The notes under the pieces were generated by a model. It made no database searches, had not been told where the DNA came from, and saw nothing but the letters and a program-made list of their open reading frames with translations. Made by a program: the position numbers and the translations under genes. From assembly GCA_045580165.1 (NCBI GenBank), contig JAZNNG010000061.1, forward strand, positions 1 through 62,695: a stretch of 62,695 nucleotides of DNA, in the 5' to 3' direction. Below are positions 35,379 through 43,644 of this stretch, in pieces. Source of the DNA: UBA4717 sp045580165 (GTDB lineage Bacteria; Bacillota; Clostridia; Oscillospirales; CAG-272). The first letter of the stretch is position 1. Each line of letters starts with the position of its first letter.

Positions 35379-36395
35379 ATGCAAGACAAAATGTTAAATT
35401 CAATTAACTTGATAAGACTGATTGCTGCGGTGCAAGTATTTTTTGGTCACGTGATTCCTGCTTTTAATACGTATGTTCCTACTTGGATGGATCACATTCT
35501 GGGTGTTTTCTTTATATTTGAAGGCGTACCGGTATTCTTCTGCCTTAGCGGCTTCCTGATTTGGGATTCTATCGAGAGAACGAAGAATTTAAAGCAATTT
35601 ATCGAAAAAAGAGTATTTCGCCTTTACCCTGAACTCTGGTGCGGAGTACTGATAAATATGCTGTTAATGTGCTTCTTATATTCTAACGGCATTGAATGGC
35701 TTTCGTTTATTGCGTTTCAGTTTACACAGGGAACAATACTTCAGTTCTGGACACCTGACAGCTTGCGCGGGTATGCAACAGGTACTCCCAATGGTCCTCT
35801 TTGGACTATATGCGTAATGGTTCAGGCTTATATTGCATTATGGTTCATATATAAATTCTTGCACAACAAGAAGTTTACTCGTTGGATACCGGTTTTAATA
35901 GTAACAACATCTATCAATATGTTTAGACCGTTTTTTGCTGATATCCTCCCGCCTTTGGTTTATAAAAGTACTTTCTATATGTTCTCAACTCATATATGGT
36001 TGTTTTTGGTCGGAGCGTTTGTAAGCGAGTATTTTGATAAAGTTATCATATATCTGAAAAGATTTTGGTGGCTTGCACTTATTATATCTCAAATAGCCGT
36101 ACATACCGGATTTGATATTGGTTCATATAGGACAATCAAGAGTTTGTTCTTAGGATTGGGAGTTCTTGGAATGGCCTATGCTTTGCCTAAAATAAACATA
36201 AAGTATGACCTTTCTTACGGATTGTACATTTATCATATGATAGTAATCAATGTAATGGTAGTGATAGGTGTTTCGTCGAATGCGATATGGACAATAGTTG
36301 CGCTTATAATATCGCTTGCATTGGCTGCAATATCTTATTTTACAGTTGGTTACATAAGCCGTAAATTAAGAAAAAAAGTGCAATATACAGGATAA
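35379..36395 (+). CDS. Acyltransferase family 3 membrane protein (OafA-like)
   Basis: A 338-residue integral membrane protein with about ten hydrophobic segments. The start LNSINLIRLIAAVQVFFGHVIPAF contains the conserved His of the Acyltransferase-3 family, followed by FFCLSGFLIWDSIERTKNLKQFIEKRVFRLYPELW near 60-90, also typical. It probably acetylates or acylates a sugar of the glycan. The start at 35379 follows GGGGGAT. It sits between capE and capF, splitting a normally contiguous trio, and is AT-rich. Confidence 0.87.
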   Translation: MQDKMLNSINLIRLIAAVQVFFGHVIPAFNTYVPTWMDHILGVFFIFEGVPVFFCLSGFLIWDSIERTKNLKQFIEKRVFRLYPELWCGVLINMLLMCFLYSNGIEWLSFIAFQFTQGTILQFWTPDSLRGYATGTPNGPLWTICVMVQAYIALWFIYKFLHNKKFTRWIPVLIVTTSINMFRPFFADILPPLVYKSTFYMFSTHIWLFLVGAFVSEYFDKVIIYLKRFWWLALIISQIAVHTGFDIGSYRTIKSLFLGLGVLGMAYALPKINIKYDLSYGLYIYHMIVINVMVVIGVSSNAIWTIVALIISLALAAISYFTVGYISRKLRKKVQYTG

Positions 36396-36435
36396 TAGTT
36401 TAGAAAGAAAAACAGATACCAAAGGGAGTGACATA

Positions 36436-37635
36436 ATGAACATATTTATTACGGGAGCGAACGGCTTTGTCGGAAAGAATCTGACGGCGGCGCTTCAGAA
36501 TATAAAGGACGGGAAGGACAAGACTCATCCGTCTCTCGAAATCGGCGAACTTTATCTCTATGATATAGATACGGACAAGGCACTCCTTGATACATTCTGC
36601 GAAAAGGCAGACTTTGTGTTCAATATTGCAGGCGTAAACCGTCCGCAGAATCCCGAGGAGTTTATGGAGGGCAATTTCGGCTTTGCATCAACTCTTATAG
36701 AAACTCTCAAAAAGCACAAGAATACCTGCCCCGTGGTTCTGTCGAGCTCAATACAGGCAACCCTTATCGGACGCTACGACAGCGATTACGGCAGAAGTAA
36801 AAAGGCAGGCGAGGAGCTGTTCTTTGACTATGCCGAGGAAACGGGTGCCAAGGTGCTCGTTTACCGCTTCCCGAATCTTTTTGGTAAGTGGTGCAGACCA
36901 AACTATAACTCTGCAGTCGCAACCTTCTGTAACAATATAGCAAACGACCTTCCCATACAGGTCAATGACCCGAGCGTTACTCTCGAGCTTCTTTATATAG
37001 ATGACCTCGTTGACGAAATGATAACGGCGCTTGAGGGCCGTGAGCATCACTGTGAGTTCGATGGCATCAATACCGTGCTTACCGAAAACGGCAGATACTG
37101 TGCCGCGCCCGTGACTCACAAGGTCACACTCGGAGAGATAGTGGAGCTGCTTGAGGCCTTCCGCGATCAGCCGAAAACTCTTACAATGCCGGAAATACCT
37201 TATGGAAGCTTTGCAAAAAAACTTTACTCTACCTATCTTTCGTATCTTCCCGCAGAAAAGGTGTCGTTCCCTCTAAAAATGAACGTGGATGCGAGAGGCA
37301 GCTTTACCGAGCTTTTAAGAAGTGAAAAGTGCGGTCAGATAAGCGTTAACATATCAAAGCCGGGAATCACAAAGGGACAGCATTGGCACAACACCAAGTG
37401 GGAGTTCTTTATCGTGGTTTCGGGTAAGGGACTTATACAGCTTCGTAAGATAGGAACGGATGAAGTTCTCAATTTCGAGGTTTCGGGAGAGAAGATCGAA
37501 GCGGTACACATGCTTCCCGGATACACTCACAATATAATAAATCTTTCCGATACTGAAGACTTAGTTACGGTTATGTGGGCAAACGAGTGCTTTGATCAAA
37601 GCAAGCCCGACACATTTTTTGAGGTGGTGGAATAA
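36436..37635 (+). CDS. capF: Bifunctional reductase with C-terminal cupin (CapF/FnlB/WbjC type)
   Basis: Second enzyme of UDP-FucNAc synthesis, reducing and epimerising the CapE product. The 399 residues consist of an SDR domain (MNIFITGANGFVGKNLTAAL, with the YGRSKKAGEEL catalytic motif near 117-127) and a cupin domain from about 270 (RGSFTELLRS, GITKGQHWHNTKWEFFIVVSGKGLIQLRK, with zinc-type His pair HWH). This SDR-cupin fusion is diagnostic of CapF. The next gene overlaps it by one base (TAATG). Confidence 0.92.
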   Translation: MNIFITGANGFVGKNLTAALQNIKDGKDKTHPSLEIGELYLYDIDTDKALLDTFCEKADFVFNIAGVNRPQNPEEFMEGNFGFASTLIETLKKHKNTCPVVLSSSIQATLIGRYDSDYGRSKKAGEELFFDYAEETGAKVLVYRFPNLFGKWCRPNYNSAVATFCNNIANDLPIQVNDPSVTLELLYIDDLVDEMITALEGREHHCEFDGINTVLTENGRYCAAPVTHKVTLGEIVELLEAFRDQPKTLTMPEIPYGSFAKKLYSTYLSYLPAEKVSFPLKMNVDARGSFTELLRSEKCGQISVNISKPGITKGQHWHNTKWEFFIVVSGKGLIQLRKIGTDEVLNFEVSGEKIEAVHMLPGYTHNIINLSDTEDLVTVMWANECFDQSKPDTFFEVVE

Positions 37636-38819
37636 TGGAAATAAGACTCGATTATTCGGATGTGAAATTCAAGGATAACGGAAAGCTTAAGCTTCTCATA
37701 ATTGTCGGAACAAGACCGGAAATAATTCGTCTTGCCGCAGTTATAAACAAGTGCAGACAGTATTTTGACTGTGTTCTGGCTCATACGGGACAGAACTACG
37801 ACTATAACTTGAACGGCGTGTTCTTCAAGGATCTCAAGCTTGAAAACCCCGAGGTATATATGGATGCGGTGGGCGACGATCTCGGCGCAACGGTCGGCAA
37901 TATCATAAACTGCTCCTACAAGCTTATGGCGCAGATAAAGCCCGACGCGCTTCTCGTTCTCGGCGACACAAATTCCTGCCTCTCGGCAATTTCCGCAAAG
38001 AGACTTCATATCCCGATATTCCATATGGAAGCGGGCAACAGATGTAAGGATGAGTGTCTGCCCGAGGAAACAAACAGACGTATCGTCGACATTATTTCCG
38101 ACGTAAACCTCGCGTACTCCGAGCACGCAAGAAGATATCTTCACGAGTGCGGACTCCCCAAGGAGCGCACCTACGTAACGGGCTCGCCCATGGCAGAGGT
38201 GCTTCATAACAACCTTGATGATATCAAGGCGAGCGATATTCTCACGCGTCTTGGACTCGAAAAGAAAAAGTACATACTTCTCTCGGCACACAGAGAAGAG
38301 AATATTGACACCGAAAAGAACTTCTTGAGCTTGTTTACGGCAATAAATAAGATGGCTGAAAAGTACGATATGCCGATCCTTTATTCCTGCCATCCGAGAA
38401 GCAAAAAGAGACTCGAGGCATCGGGCTTTGAGCTTGATAAGAGAGTGATTCAGCACGAGCCTCTCGGCTTCCACGACTATAACCACCTTCAGATGAACGC
38501 GTTTGCGGTAGTTTCCGACAGCGGAACTCTCCCCGAAGAATCAAGCTTCTTTACGTCGGTTGGAAACCCCTTCCCCGCAGTGTGCATAAGAACCTCGACG
38601 GAGCGTCCCGAGGCGCTTGACAAGGCTTGCTTCATTCTTGCGGGAATAGACGAATATAGCCTTCTTCAGGCGGTAGATACTGCAGTAAGTATGACCGAGT
38701 GCGGTGACCACGGTATCCCCGTACCCACCTATGTCGAAGAAAACGTTTCTACTAAAGTGGTAAAGATAATCCAGTCCTATACCGGCGTTGTCAATAAGAT
38801 GGTCTGGAGAAAGTTCTGA
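37635..38819 (+). CDS. capG: UDP-N-acetylglucosamine 2-epimerase-like enzyme, CapG/FnlC type
   Basis: Third enzyme of UDP-FucNAc synthesis, a non-hydrolysing 2-epimerase of 394 residues. Motifs: LLIIVGTRPEIIRLAAVINKC, CVLAHTGQNYDYNLNGVFFKDLKL, LVLGDTNSCLSAISAKRLHIPIFHMEAGNRCKDECLPEETNRRIVD near 100-150, and the C-terminal SDSGTLPEESSFF. It directly follows capF with a 1-nt overlap, which identifies it as CapG rather than WecB. Confidence 0.9.
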   Translation: MEIRLDYSDVKFKDNGKLKLLIIVGTRPEIIRLAAVINKCRQYFDCVLAHTGQNYDYNLNGVFFKDLKLENPEVYMDAVGDDLGATVGNIINCSYKLMAQIKPDALLVLGDTNSCLSAISAKRLHIPIFHMEAGNRCKDECLPEETNRRIVDIISDVNLAYSEHARRYLHECGLPKERTYVTGSPMAEVLHNNLDDIKASDILTRLGLEKKKYILLSAHREENIDTEKNFLSLFTAINKMAEKYDMPILYSCHPRSKKRLEASGFELDKRVIQHEPLGFHDYNHLQMNAFAVVSDSGTLPEESSFFTSVGNPFPAVCIRTSTERPEALDKACFILAGIDEYSLLQAVDTAVSMTECGDHGIPVPTYVEENVSTKVVKIIQSYTGVVNKMVWRKF

Positions 38820-38836
38820 TTCAAGGAGAGTATATA

Positions 38837-39943
38837 ATGAAAACAGTAATGCTTGTATTCGGCACAAGACCCGAGGCGATAAAAATGTGTCCTCTTGTTA
38901 ACGAGCTGAAATCAAGGAAAAACATAAATACGGTAGTGTGCGTGACGGGTCAGCACAGACAGATGCTCGATCAGGTGCTTGGCGCGTTTGACGTTACGCC
39001 CGACTACGACCTGTCCATAATGAAGGATAAGCAGACCTTGTTCGATATTACGACTAACATCCTTAACGGAATAGGTGAAGTGCTCGATGAGGTGAAGCCC
39101 GACGTAGTTCTCGTGCACGGTGATACCTCGACCTCATTTGTTACCGCGCTTGCCTGCTTCTACAAGCAGATACCCGTGGGTCACGTTGAGGCAGGGCTTC
39201 GCACCTACAATATATACAGTCCTTACCCCGAGGAATTCAACCGTCAGGCGGTGTCGATAATCTCAAAATACAACTTCGCGCCCACCGAGCTCTCGCGAGA
39301 GAATCTCTTGAAAGAGGGCAAAGATGCAGACAGCATATTTATAACGGGAAACACGGCCATCGACGCACTTAAGACCACAGTCAGAGAAGACTATACACAC
39401 CCCGAGCTTGAATGGGCGAAGGATAGCCGACTCATTATGATAACGGCGCACCGCCGTGAAAACCTCGGTGAGCCTATGCACAATATGTTCAGAGCCATTC
39501 GCCGCGTTATGGACGAGCATCCCGACGTCAAGGCTATCTACCCGATACATATGAATCCGGTAGTCCGTCAGGCGGCGGACGAGGAGCTTGGCGGCTGCGA
39601 CCGCATCCGTATCATTGAGCCGCTTGAGGTGCTTGATTTCCACAATTTCCTCGCGCAGAGCTTTATGATACTCACGGATAGCGGCGGAATAGAGGAGGAG
39701 GCTCCCTCTCTCGGTAAGCCCGTGCTGGTTATGCGCGATACCACGGAGCGTCCCGAGGGCATTAAGGCGGGAACGCTCAAGCTTGTCGGAACGGAAGAGG
39801 ACGTAATATACAAAAGCTTCAAGGAGCTTCTTGAAAGCCGTGAGGCGTACGAGAAGATGTCGAAGGCAAGTAATCCTTACGGAGACGGTAAGGCGTGCGT
39901 GAGAATTGCAGACATTCTTGAATTCGGAGAAACAAAGGTATAA
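38837..39943 (+). CDS. wecB: UDP-N-acetylglucosamine 2-epimerase (non-hydrolysing), WecB/MnaA
   Basis: Interconverts UDP-GlcNAc and UDP-ManNAc. The 368 residues show the canonical series MLVFGTRPEAIKMCPLVNEL, CVTGQHRQMLDQVL, VLVHGDTSTSFVTALACFYKQIPVGHVEAGLRTYNIYSPYPEEFNRQAVS near 93-140, ITAHRRENLGEPM and TDSGGIEEEAPSLGKPVLVMRDTTERPEG near 285-315. It is 17 bp after capG and only distantly related to it, so the cluster makes both FucNAc and ManNAc precursors. Confidence 0.95.
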   Translation: MKTVMLVFGTRPEAIKMCPLVNELKSRKNINTVVCVTGQHRQMLDQVLGAFDVTPDYDLSIMKDKQTLFDITTNILNGIGEVLDEVKPDVVLVHGDTSTSFVTALACFYKQIPVGHVEAGLRTYNIYSPYPEEFNRQAVSIISKYNFAPTELSRENLLKEGKDADSIFITGNTAIDALKTTVREDYTHPELEWAKDSRLIMITAHRRENLGEPMHNMFRAIRRVMDEHPDVKAIYPIHMNPVVRQAADEELGGCDRIRIIEPLEVLDFHNFLAQSFMILTDSGGIEEEAPSLGKPVLVMRDTTERPEGIKAGTLKLVGTEEDVIYKSFKELLESREAYEKMSKASNPYGDGKACVRIADILEFGETKV

Positions 39944-39959
39944 TTTTTCGGAGAGGTAA

Positions 39960-41117
39960 ATGAAACAAACGGTTGAACTTATGATGAGGATTATCAAGAG
40001 CGAGCTTTGTGGAAGCGCGCTTGAGATAGGCTCTGAGCATAAGCTAACAGGCGAAAAGCTTAATAAGCTGTACGAGCTGTCAAAGCATCACGATATGGCT
40101 CATATAGTCGGGAACTCTGTTGAAAAGCACCGTCTTGCCGACGACTCTCAGATCTCGAGAAAATTCCAAAAGCGCATATATCTCGCGGTTTACAGATACG
40201 AGCGTATGAAGCACGAATATACGCGTGTTTGCGGCTTGTTTGAGGAAAGGGAAATTTCGTACCTGCCGCTTAAGGGCGCGGTGATAAGAGAGCTTTATCC
40301 CGAGCCGTGGATGAGGACCAGCTGTGACATTGATATTCTCGTTCACGAAGCCGACCTTGAGCCTACTGTGAAAATGCTCACAGACGCAGGCTACGAGATC
40401 CACGCGCGAGGTGACAACTACGTATCTCTTTATACAAACGGAGAGGTACACGTCGACCTGCATTTCGGTGTTGCCAAGGAAGAATTTGTCAGCAGCGCAA
40501 ATGCGGTTCTCACGGATATATGGAGCTATGCGACACCCGTCGACGGCACTCACAGATACGCGCTTTCCGACGAAATGTTCTATTTCTACCACATAGCTCA
40601 TATGGCAAAGCATTTTGAGCAGGGCGGCTGCGGAGTCAGACCGTTCGTTGATATGTGGATACTTAATAACAGGGTTGATTTTGACAGAGCGAAAAGGGAA
40701 GCACTCCTTGAAAAAGGACAGATACTTGAGTTTTCAAGGGCGGCTGAAAGACTGCTCGGCGTGTGGTTTGACGGCGACGAGCCCGATATTCTTGCAAAAA
40801 AAATGTACGATTATATTCTCGGTGCAGGCGTTTACGGCTCTATCAGAAACAGAGTACTGTCGGTCAAGGCACAAAAGGGCGGAAGCTTTAAGTATTCGAT
40901 TTCGCGGGTGTTTATGCCGTATAAGAAAATGAAGCTTTCGTATCCCGTGCTTGAAAAGCATAAGTGGTTGCTTCCGTTTATGTGGATACACAGGCTTATA
41001 AAAAAGCTTTTTGTAAAAGAAAAATCAAAAGCCGCTGATGAGATGCGTGCAATGACATCTCTTTCAAAAAAGGAAGATAAAGAGATGGCGGCTATGCTGA
41101 AAATGCTCGGACTTTAA
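39960..41117 (+). CDS. Nucleotidyltransferase-fold protein (NTP_transf_5 type)
   Basis: A 385-residue protein at the end of the cluster. The segment YLPLKGAVIRELYPEPWMRTSCDIDILVHEADLEPTVKMLTDAGYEIH near 100-148 has the G-x-D-x-D-type pattern of polymerase-beta-like nucleotidyltransferases, here CDIDILV, and fits the uncharacterised NTP_transf_5 family that is common in glycan clusters. Later VDLHFGVAKEEF also matches. Its role may be to modify a glycan component or regulate export; no experiment known to me defines it. It is followed by the cluster's terminator. Confidence 0.8.
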   Translation: MKQTVELMMRIIKSELCGSALEIGSEHKLTGEKLNKLYELSKHHDMAHIVGNSVEKHRLADDSQISRKFQKRIYLAVYRYERMKHEYTRVCGLFEEREISYLPLKGAVIRELYPEPWMRTSCDIDILVHEADLEPTVKMLTDAGYEIHARGDNYVSLYTNGEVHVDLHFGVAKEEFVSSANAVLTDIWSYATPVDGTHRYALSDEMFYFYHIAHMAKHFEQGGCGVRPFVDMWILNNRVDFDRAKREALLEKGQILEFSRAAERLLGVWFDGDEPDILAKKMYDYILGAGVYGSIRNRVLSVKAQKGGSFKYSISRVFMPYKKMKLSYPVLEKHKWLLPFMWIHRLIKKLFVKEKSKAADEMRAMTSLSKKEDKEMAAMLKMLGL

Positions 41118-41123
41118 TAAAAC

Positions 41124-41155
41124 AAAAAAAGCACTTCTTTCGAAGTGCTTTTTTT
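41124..41155. terminator. Bidirectional terminator after the polysaccharide cluster
   Basis: AAAAAAAGCACTTC pairs with GAAGTGCTTTTTTT around tttc. It also serves the tRNA transcript coming from the other side, meeting the encoded CCA of tRNA-Thr. Confidence 0.9.
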
Positions 41156-41230
41156 GGAGCTGATACCCGGATTCGAACCGGGGACCTCATCCTTACCAAG
41201 GATGTGCTCTACCAACTGAGCCATATCAGC
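41155..41230 (-). tRNA. tRNA-Thr (anticodon GGT)
   Basis: 76 nt including an encoded CCA. The acceptor GCTGATA pairs with TATCAGC. The anticodon stem CATCC/GGATG encloses the loop TTGGTAA, giving GGT. The T arm CCGGTTCGAATCCGG is standard. Confidence 0.97.
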
Positions 41231-41235
41231 ATTTA

Positions 41236-41312
41236 TGGCGACCTGAAGGGGACTCGAACCCCTGACCTCTAGCGTGACAGGCTAGCGTTCTAACCAACTG
41301 AACTACCAGGCC
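41236..41312 (-). tRNA. tRNA-Asp (anticodon GTC)
   Basis: 77 nt with encoded CCA. The anticodon stem CTAGC/GCTAG encloses CTGTCAC, giving GTC. The D arm GTTCAGTTGGTTAGAAC and T arm AGGGGTTCGAGTCCCCT are canonical. It is the first gene of a two-tRNA transcript with tRNA-Thr, 5 nt apart. Confidence 0.97.
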
Positions 41313-41332
41313 ATTTGTAGACCGCGAATAGT

Positions 41333-41361
41333 ATTATAACAAATCTTTGGTGTTTTGTCAA
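41333..41361 (-). promoter_or_regulatory. Consensus promoter of the tRNA-Asp/tRNA-Thr operon
   Basis: On the minus strand TTGACA (41356-41361) and TATAAT (41333-41338) are 17 bp apart, a perfect consensus. Confidence 0.92.
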
Positions 41362-41385
41362 TACTAAAATTTGAGTTTTTTAATA

Positions 41386-41423
41386 AAATAAAAACACACG
41401 CGGCAGATATAGCATCTGCCGCG
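41386..41423 (-). terminator. Terminator of the isocitrate dehydrogenase gene
   Basis: Read on the minus strand, CGCGGCAGAT pairs with ATCTGCCGCG around gctat, followed by a T-rich tract. Confidence 0.88.
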
Positions 41424-41433
41424 CTTTCTTGTT

Positions 41434-42651
41434 TTATGCAAGGTACTTGTCGAGAAGCTTTCCAATCTCAACGAGGAAGCCTTCGGTGTCAACAGTTCTC
41501 TTGTTTTCGAGTGTTGACATGGATGCGAGGTCGCCTGTCATAATACCGCCCTCAATCGTGTCGATAGTTGCCTTTTCAAGCATATCGGCGTAGTGAATGA
41601 GATCGGGGAGATTGTCAAGCTCACCGCGCTTCCTGAGCGCACCCGACCACGCGAATATCGTCGCAACGCTGTTGGTCGAGGTCTTTTCACCCTTGAGGTG
41701 CTTGTAGTAGTGACGCTGAACGGTGCCGTGAGCAGCCTCGTATTCGTAAACTCCGTCGGGAGATACGAGAACTGAGGTCATCATAGCAAGGCTTCCGTAA
41801 GCGGTTGCCACCATATCACTCATAACGTCGCCGTCATAGTTCTTGCAAGCCCAGATGTAGCCGCCGTTTGAACGGATAACTCTTGCAACCGCGTCGTCGA
41901 TAAGGGTGTAGAAGTATTCGATTCCCGCTTCCTCAAACTTGGTCTTGTACTCGGCTTCGTATATTTCTGCGAAGATGTCCTTGAAGCGATGGTCGTACTT
42001 TTTCGAAATGGTGTCCTTGGTCGCAAACCAAAGGTCCTGCTTTGTGTCAAGCGCAAAGTTGAAGCAGCTTCTTGCAAAGCTTTCGATGGACTTGTCTACG
42101 TTGTGAAGTCCCTGAATGATACCCGACGATCTGTCAAAGCTATGTATGAGCTGACGTGTTTCATTACCGTCCTTGTCTGTGCAGACAAGCTCGCACTTAG
42201 CTCCCTCGGGCACCTGCATTTCGGTGTTCTTGTAAACGTCGCCGTAAGCGTGACGCGCGATGGTTATCGGCTTTGTCCAAGAGGGAATGTAGGGAGTGAT
42301 TCCCTTAACGAGAATGGGAGTTCTGAAAACGGTACCGTCGAGAATGGCTCTGATGGTGCCGTTAGGACTCTTCCACATTTCCTTTAAGTTATATTCGGGC
42401 ATTCTTGCGGCGTTGGGGGTAATTGTCGCTCACTTTACCGCAACTCCGTACTTTTTCGTAGCCTCTGCCGAATCTATCGTAACCTGGTCGTTTGTTTCGT
42501 TTCTGTATACTAAACCGAGGTCATAGTATTCGCTTTTAAGGTCTATATGGGGGAGGATAAGGATGTCCTTTATCATCTTCCATATAATACGTGTCATTTC
42601 GTCGCCGTCCATTTCAACAAGAGGCGTTTTCATTAAGATCTTGTCTGCCAT
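41434..42651 (-). pseudogene. icd: NADP-dependent isocitrate dehydrogenase gene with one in-frame TGA at codon 74
   Basis: Reads as one continuous frame of 405 codons plus stop, the usual length of the eukaryote-like Icd family, broken only by TGA at 42430-42432. Before it stands MADKILMKTPLVEMDGDEMTRI...KKYGVAVK; after it ATITPNAARMPEYNLKEMWKSPNGTIRAILDGT. In relatives, including human IDH1, this place is Cys in VKCATITP (Cys73 in human IDH1), next to substrate-binding Thr and Ser residues. All later motifs (YDGDVMSDMVA, AAHGTVQRHY) are intact, with no frameshift. It could be a fresh nonsense mutation, a sequencing error or recoding as selenocysteine. I see no convincing SECIS hairpin downstream of TGA. 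A terminator follows the gene. Confidence 0.85.
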
Positions 42652-42721
42652 AATTATCTCCGTTCCAAAGTTACCTTTATAAAAATTACGTCAATAGAGA
42701 TTATACCATATTTTCGTCAAA

Positions 42722-42750
42722 TTGCAATAGGGCAGCATAACTTTTATAAG
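42722..42750 (+). promoter_or_regulatory. Possible promoter of the structured RNA candidate
   Basis: TTGCAA at 42722-42727 and TATAAG at 42745-42750 are 17 bp apart on the plus strand. The palindromic TTGCAA may also serve the divergent icd promoter, with TATAAT at 42700-42705 read on the minus strand, 16 bp away. Confidence 0.5.
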
Positions 42751-42753
42751 AAA

Positions 42754-42880
42754 CTTGCCAACTTTTGCGAGTCGGAGTCAAGCCGATGTCGAAAAGGGTC
42801 GTAACGCAAGGGAGGGTGTCGGCGTAGACTGCTAACGGGGTGGGCAGAGGCTCACTCCGAGGGACTGGCAAAAATTTTTT
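42754..42880 (+). ncRNA. Candidate structured small RNA, family not recognised
   Basis: The icd-mazF gap of about 320 bp holds no gene but clear RNA structure. TTGCCA (42755-42760) pairs with TGGCAA (42866-42871), CGGAGT (42773-42778) with ACTCCG (42854-42859), CTTTTGCG (42762-42769) with CGCAAGGG (42805-42812), GCCGA (42782-42786) with TCGGC (42819-42823), and CTGC (42829-42832) with GCAG (42844-42847). The third and fourth helices would cross as a pseudoknot. The 3' end runs into AAAATTTTTTT. A promoter places the transcript start at the closing helix. I could not match it to 6S, tmRNA, SRP, RNase P or a known riboswitch. Confidence 0.5.
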
Positions 42881-42975
42881 TCGTTATTTGTGTTTAAGAC
42901 CGAGTGAAAGGTGCAAAGAATAATATTGAAGTCAGATGCCTTCACAAAGTTCAAAATAATGGAGAGTGAATTTGT

Positions 42976-43377
42976 TTGAGCGTAAAACGCGGAGATATTT
43001 ATTATGCGGACTTAAGTCCTGTTGTGGGCAGTGAGCAGGGAGGACTCAGACCTGTTCTCATCGTGCAGAATGACGTTGGGAATAAATACAGTCCAACCGT
43101 TATAGCGGCGGCGATCACGAGTCAGATCAGCAAAGCCAAATTACCCACACATATAGACGTCTTTGCCGATAGCTTTGGACTTGCAAAGGACTCGGTAATT
43201 CTGTTAGAGCAAATAAGGACGATCGATAAAAAACGCTTAAAGGAAAAGATGGGACATCTTGACGACGCGCTTATGAGCCGCGTTGACGATGCAATATCGG
43301 TAAGCTTCGGACTACACGCGTCATCTGGTGTCACACAGAGCGAGGAAACACTCGGTCCGAGCTCCATAACGGCGTAA
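42976..43377 (+). CDS. mazF: MazF/PemK-family endoribonuclease toxin
   Basis: A 133-residue protein that should cleave mRNA at short sequences. The start VKRGDIYYADLSPVVGSEQGGLRPVLIVQND and the segments NKYSPTVIAAAITSQ, LPTHIDV and DSVILLEQIRTIDKKRLKEKMG match Firmicutes MazF (NdoA/EndoA). TTG at 42976 is the start, behind GGAGAG. There is no mazE-like antitoxin gene next to it: the upstream gap has only the RNA candidate and the downstream gene is a sigma factor. The C-terminal tail (about 115-133) is longer than usual and Ser/Thr-rich. Confidence 0.93.
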   Translation: MSVKRGDIYYADLSPVVGSEQGGLRPVLIVQNDVGNKYSPTVIAAAITSQISKAKLPTHIDVFADSFGLAKDSVILLEQIRTIDKKRLKEKMGHLDDALMSRVDDAISVSFGLHASSGVTQSEETLGPSSITA

Positions 43378-43392
43378 ACGGTTATAACCTAC

Positions 43393-43420
43393 ATACGGGG
43401 ACGGCGCGCCGTCCCCGTAT
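43393..43420. terminator. 28-bp perfect palindrome after mazF
   Basis: ATACGGGGACGGCG is followed directly by its exact reverse complement. It lies 16 bp after the mazF stop and probably ends its transcript, though only a short T stretch follows. Confidence 0.6.
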
Positions 43421-43469
43421 TTCGTTAAAGGGTTGCCTTCCATAAAGAAGGTTTTGCCTGCTGAAAAAT

Positions 43470-43505
43470 AAAAGGAGTACGGCCGTTTTTGTTCGTACTC
43501 CTTTT
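43470..43505. terminator. Hairpin terminator between mazF and the sigma factor gene
   Basis: AAAAGGAGTACG pairs with CGTACTCCTTTT around a 12-nt T-rich loop, with T-runs on both strands. Confidence 0.75.
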
Positions 43506-43644
43506 AACACGTCTTTCACGGCAAGGTAATGTTTATAGATTAATTCACAAATTTATGTTATAATATTTATAAATTCGACCTAACAATTTCCAAAACACAC
43601 GGACTATATAAGTGAAAGCATTGATCAATCGCTTGGAGAAACAG

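Noticed and set aside
42380..42430. A SECIS hairpin just after the icd TGA
   Set aside because: The region is poor in G and offers no stem of four or more pairs at the right distance; only weak pairings were found by eye. A folding program should confirm this.
42430..42651. A separate 73-residue gene for the first part of isocitrate dehydrogenase
   Set aside because: The frame continues without shift on the other side of the TGA and the two parts make one full-length Icd, so it is one interrupted gene.
42754..42880. A type III toxin-antitoxin RNA for the MazF gene
   Set aside because: There are no tandem repeats of about 35 nt and the toxin is a standard MazF, not a ToxN-like protein.
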